Position numbers and translations under genes: made by a program. Below, one piece after another: positions 59,901 to 64,000 of a stretch of DNA of 64,000 nt. Positions within the stretch are counted from its first letter, which is position 1, and the number at the start of each line of letters is the position of its first letter. Source of the stretch: Atriophallophorus winterbourni (taxonomy: Eukaryota > Platyhelminthes > Trematoda > Plagiorchiida > Microphallidae). The stretch is from the NCBI GenBank assembly GCA_013407085.1, contig JACCGJ010010702.1:37903-101902 (forward strand). Reading direction: 5' to 3'. The notes below the pieces were generated by a model. That model had not been told where the DNA came from and did no database searches. It saw only the letters and a list, made by a program, of their open reading frames with translations.

Positions 59901-62900
59901 TACTTTCTTAAACATTTTAGTGTCTGTCAATCAAAGAAACGATTAATACAAGATAATAATTATGTCACTTTTGTGATTTCCGAAAATGTTACGGACCTTC
60001 ATTAAATAAACCGATAGTGTGATATCATAACCATTATTTCGGATTAATTGCAGCTGTTTAAAACTTTTGGACTTATTATTAAATATCATATACAGATAGC
60101 GACCTTTCCGAAAATGATTGTGGAGAATCTAATTGATATTTAAAACATGTCCTATTAAATCTTCTATCCGCATCCAACTTCCAGAGTATATCGGGGTGCG
60201 CCATTTATAACTAGTTTCAAACAATTGAAACAACTTATCGCATCCAATAATTTATTGTTGTTTCGAGACCGCAATTGATTATCTAGTATTCATTGATTTT
60301 CATCGAATACTCATTTTTTTCTTTAGGGAACATCGTATCCGGCTTGCCATGGAATTTGGCGATTTTGGGCCCCACCGCTCGAAAGATCGCGGTTAGCTAC
60401 TATTGCATTTTGTGGTAAGTAGACACGTCTCATCTTTTCCAATGATAAGAATTAGAAATTGTCATTTCGCCCTTCCAAATACAACCTTTCTGTTCATCAG
60501 GTTCCTACGCCGGTGCAGTGTTTGGCCTCTCACTATCTGGAATGCTGGCGGAAAAACTTGGATGGCAGTCCCCATTTTACTTTTACGGCAAGTCGAAAGA
60601 TAGTGAATTAGTACAATTCTCACCATTGTTATGTAATCCCATTATTATTCTGGTATGTCCTATATTGATTATAAATGCCTTCTTCAAAGTTTATTATGTT
60701 GAAGAAGGCTCGGATCGTCCTTGAAATCATAAAAACTCTCTACTCGAAGAAAAACGAGATAAATAACCTCAGTTGAGCAAAGCGTCTTTGCATCTACTCG
60801 CACATTCCGAACAACGTGATCCGCACTCATGGTGCTACTTTGTTGGGAGCTGATTCGTTAGCTGACCTTGGAGCATTGATCTGGTATATTAAAAACGGTT
60901 CATTATTAATTGTTGCGTTAAATTTAATCTTTCGTTTGGTTGATTCATCCTCGGCATTCCATGTCCAGATTCACACTTTTGCACTGGTAAATTGTAGGCG
61001 ATGCATTCGTAATACGTTTGTCGTCGGGTAGCGTCCAGTTAAAATTTACCTGTAATATTAAATGCAAATTCTCTAATTTTGATCCGATTATAAATGCTTC
61101 CATACGAGATATAGTGATTTTGATACTTACTTGCATTACTCTTTTTACTTCGAAATGGTGGCGTAAGACAGCCAATGCACCATTCTTGTAATTTTCACTC
61201 CTCGATTTATTTCACAGCAATTTAGTCGGAGTTGAATCCAATATTTGCGTTTAACAACAATTATTTCCTGTTCACATAGTTAAAACTAGAAGATGTTGCA
61301 CACAATATTCCCGAGTATTGTTCAAAAATGCGCAAATTCATTTATATATTTCAAGAATCACCGCATGCCTGACTGATCTTTATATTATCTCATATCGTGT
61401 GTGTTGATCCTGGAGGTTGATTCAATTCGTTTGCAGGTATTATTGGTCTTCTGTGGTTCGTTTGGTGGTGGCGTGTCACACATGAACGACCCTCGTTGCA
61501 CCCGACCATAACAGAAGAGGAAAGGCGATACATCGAGACTTCGATTGGCGAATCACCGAATATCGATGAAAGTGTACGTTCATCAAGGTCACATTGCACT
61601 AATTTAAATGTGGCGCCATAATTTACAAGTGTTGATCACGCGGTAGTGAACGTAAAAGTGTTATCGGATTTAACTTGCTCACCACGAATTTCCTTTGAAG
61701 AACTAGTTATTTCAAACTTTACGCGTGCCATTCACGTGGCAAACGTCAGAAAAATGTTGAAATTCACGCGGAGCGCACTGATGTTGTGTTATAAGCTGGG
61801 TTAGGGTTAGAAAGGTTTTCTGCACACCATCCGAAATTTCGTCATCAACACTCATCCGCAATGCACCTCGCATCACCATACTACGTCCTACTACTACTAG
61901 AATTAAACTGTATGAAAAACTGTTTATGTCATTTTTTCTTCACGGAATACAACTGGTTAAAAATTAATGCTCAGCAATGACCTATTTGATATAACGAGTG
62001 TATATTTGCCAGAATTCTCAATTGGCAGAGTTATTCGTTCTTTTTATATGCTGATTCAAGCCTAAATTGAAACTGGGGTTAATTTGAACCTCACGATTAA
62101 TTTTAAAATGTTAACATTGGAGTTCAGTCATACGATAAATTCAGCAAAAAAACAAAGCATGATCCGCAATAATGTGTGATAATATACATTAATATAATTT
62201 AACACAAACAAACGCATTATGTTTAGCAAAGCGTTTCTTCCAAATAACTTTGCTATAGTGTTGAAATAGCTGCATTTTCCTGCTTATTCAATCAAACGCG
62301 GGAAAAATATCCTCGAATTTTCTTCTATCAAATTTAACGATGTGATGCAATCAACCATTACCCAATAACCCTGCTGATTCCCAGGGGAGTCACCTGCAAA
62401 TCACGGCTTTTGTTTGTGTTCTGGTATGATCGACGTTGTTTACGAGAAAATTCGGTTGTTTGATAACCCTTGAAACAGTGAACGTATGCCGGGGCTTTCA
62501 CTAAATGTCACCTGTCCAGACTGTCACCTTTCATTACGCCACGCATTGTTGTATGGATTAAAAGCAGCTCTATCTTGCCGTTATACCTTTTGCGGATTAC
62601 GATCGATAATGAGTCCTGGGAAAACCGAAATATTTAGTTACTGCCAATGAATCCTATAAAAATAAACAGCAGAAATAATTATAAAATAGTAATTATGATT
62701 TCACACTGGAATTTCTGAAATTAGGTATATGAGGAGTGTCTGAGCGGTCAAAATTCTTTGATAAGATCTTCTGCGTTTGACTATGAATTTCTCCAAACTA
62801 TTCGCGTAAGCTATTAGAAAAAGAAAGAGCCATAATGTACAAAATCTTAATTCAATTTTCAAGATTATTACAGTAATGTTGTTAAATCGTTTGTAACAGA

Positions 62901-63246
62901 AACTGACAACAAACTGATGTGTATAATCATGTAGCCGGTTTCGCAATAGTGACTCGCAAAAACGATAATTTTTTTATTACTTAGTTTGAGGACGCACAAT
63001 GCACACTGTATAATCTACAACGATAAACCATTTACCGGAATATAATCAATCATATTTAGCTCTCATCACCACTATGTTCACTATTTATGTAAACAGAAAA
63101 TATCTATCCCGTGGAGAAAGTTTGCCGTTTCCATGCCCGTCTACGCAATCATCGTGGCCAACTTTGCAAGAAGTTGGTCATTTTATTTGCTAATCACGAA
63201 AACTCCGAAATATTTCAAAGAGGTTTTTGGTTACACTATGACAGAG
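56588..63246 (+). CDS. SLC17 transporter, vesicular glutamate transporter-like (3' partial)
   Basis: Six exons (56588-56968, 59163-59396, 60327-60414, 60501-60587, 61437-61573, 63097-63246) join in phase into about 359 residues of a major-facilitator anion transporter; the family is about 560-580 residues, so the last third lies beyond the window. VGLUTs load glutamate into synaptic vesicles. Recognisable blocks are [78 protein letters not shown], and [21 protein letters not shown] at the end of helix 7. Of the membrane residues important in mammalian VGLUT2, the equivalents of Arg88, Arg184, Glu191 and Arg322 are kept, but His128 is Asp ([11 protein letters not shown]). A Cys-rich patch ([13 protein letters not shown]) before helix 1 could be lipid-modified. 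Substrate is uncertain: VGLUT-like overall, with a sialin-like SSFFYGY. Confidence 0.85.
57936..58560 (+). mobile_element. RTE-like LINE, ORF2 C-terminus and 3' tail, in intron
   Basis: The frame [55 protein letters not shown] and [15 protein letters not shown] is uninterrupted for about 80 codons. After a stop it continues to [12 protein letters not shown] and [10 protein letters not shown], a C2H2-like finger at the very end of RTE-type ORF2 proteins. The 3' tail with GATGTACATCCATGGTCGAC is shared with 52733-52790. It is 5'-truncated and in the same orientation as the transporter gene, inside the intron between the first and second listed transporter exons. It is better preserved than the other RTE fragments here, so probably younger. 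Confidence 0.8.
59163..59396 (+). CDS. SLC17 transporter exon: helices 2-4
   Basis: 78 codons, acceptor CATCTTTCGCAG, donor GTATGT, phase 0 at both ends. It starts [20 protein letters not shown], runs through the QIPGG signature and the [11 protein letters not shown] loop, and ends RIMQGLVE. Confidence 0.9.
59700..59718. repeat. (AT)n microsatellite in transporter intron
   Basis: A 19-base AT run in the intron between 59397 and 60326. Confidence 0.9.
60327..60414 (+). CDS. SLC17 transporter exon: helix 4-5 loop
   Basis: 88 nt, acceptor TTTTTTTCTTTAG, donor GTAAGT, ending in phase 1. It encodes [20 protein letters not shown] then SRLATIAFC, the most conserved loop of vesicular glutamate transporters. 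Confidence 0.92.
60501..60587 (+). CDS. SLC17 transporter exon: helix 5, GC donor
   Basis: 87 nt, acceptor TCTGTTCATCAG, preceded by an intron of only 86 bases. It encodes [20 protein letters not shown] and [10 protein letters not shown]. The reading frame requires the exon to end at 60587, where the donor is GCAAGT instead of GTAAGT. Confidence 0.85.
61437..61573 (+). CDS. SLC17 transporter exon: helix 6 and central loop
   Basis: 137 nt, acceptor CGTTTGCAG, donor GTACGT, ending in phase 0. It encodes [20 protein letters not shown] and [20 protein letters not shown]; the [13 protein letters not shown] stretch is the cytoplasmic-loop signature of the family. Confidence 0.9.
63097..63246 (+). 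CDS. SLC17 transporter exon: helix 7
   Basis: 150 nt, acceptor TTATGTAAACAG, donor GTAGGT, phase 0 at both ends. It encodes [40 protein letters not shown] and [10 protein letters not shown]. The Arg in NFARSW is the equivalent of Arg322 of VGLUT2. Confidence 0.9.
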
Positions 63247-64000
63247 GTAGGTTCGCATACGAAACGGTGTGGAATATGAAGATTTCGTTTCCTGGTGAAG
63301 TATTTTTTCATTATATTTCAGAATATTTTGAGCCTGATGACCAATATTTAATACATGTTAACTGCAACTACTGATGTTAATATGCTAAATCATCCGTATC
63401 CTTCAATGCAATTATAATGTTGAAATTCCGTAAGCTTTCGCAAATATGAATTTTCATCGAAGGTCAACGAAATTTCTGGTTACATCTTAACCTTCATAAT
63501 AGTTTTATTATCTGTTAATTTAGTTAATAAAATATTTTTGGGACAGCCATATTCGAAGAAAAAATTTTGATTTAATTATTTTATGAGTGAATCAATATAA
63601 CATTACGTTAACATTACATTCCTGTTGTTAGAATATTGAACTTTTTCTATAGAATGAGTTCACTGATAGCGATTTAAAGTTCAACATATCTTCAGTGAAC
63701 GTTGGAAAATGACTTAACAGTTTCCTAAAAGTTACAACTCGGATTCTGCCGGTGTTTTAACATCGTACATAGTGAAATTTGCATACGGTTTTCATTGATA
63801 AACTATCCGACCCCTCGAATAATGTTATCCGTTTGTAAGTCAAAATGTTTACATTTTCGTTTACACACAACTCTCATCCGAGTTTACTTACATTTTTCAT
63901 TCGAATATTCCTGCTTTTTGCTTCAATCAATTGCTAAGAAACTGCTTCAATGCAAAACACACTAAGTTCATTAGAAACCTCAACTGGTATTTTCCTGATT
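63247..64000 (+). other. Start of the next transporter intron
   Basis: After the GTAGGT donor at 63247 no further exon was found. Helices 8-12 of the transporter must be encoded beyond the window. Confidence 0.6.

Noticed and set aside
1..64000. CRISPR arrays, rRNA genes, spliced-leader RNA
   Set aside because: No regularly spaced repeats, rRNA-like stretches or flatworm spliced-leader sequence were seen on either strand.

Overview
The window is AT-rich (roughly two thirds A+T) eukaryotic DNA with long introns, decayed non-LTR retrotransposons, spliced genes with GT-AG junctions and no bacterial features. Three things point to a parasitic flatworm, most likely a schistosome-type trematode: a probable micro-exon gene encoding a small secreted peptide, a dispersed repeat carrying a hammerhead ribozyme with the AAACA/AAAUA loop of schistosome repeats, and CR1-like and RTE-like LINEs. 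This assignment is inference; no database was searched.

Left part (1-15 kb): a candidate 89-nt internal exon on the + strand at 1825-1913; a minus-strand CR1-like LINE fragment with its FADD box at 4007-4018; a tandem duplication (about 8.49-9.66 kb) whose two copies keep the same short terminal-exon-like reading frame; and on the minus strand, 12887 to 12118, a TATA-driven gene with a signal-peptide exon, exons of 12, 12 and 21 nt and a short last exon, all in one phase. An RTE-like fragment with an internal duplication follows at 13.7-14.5 kb.

Middle (15-48 kb): gene-poor and repeat-rich. Minus-strand CR1-like LINE fragments (PHD-type ORF1 and endonuclease) lie at 18.9-22.06 kb. A complete-ended but internally deleted pogo/Tigger transposon (23347-24837, TA target duplication, GC-rich) is followed by an RTE fragment and a 105-bp-arm hairpin made of two opposed copies of the hammerhead repeat. 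The copy at 27.9 kb keeps an intact ribozyme core. Two more LINE 3' ends (31.8 and 42 kb) and a frameshifted cadherin fragment (46.5-47.0 kb) complete this part.

Right part (48-64 kb): the main conventional gene, on the + strand, an SLC17 anion transporter of the vesicular glutamate transporter type. Six coding exons (56588-63246) join in phase, and a plausible first coding exon lies 8.3 kb upstream at 48288-48332. The gene runs off the right edge. The remaining sequence is intron or intergenic DNA with simple repeats and LINE remnants.
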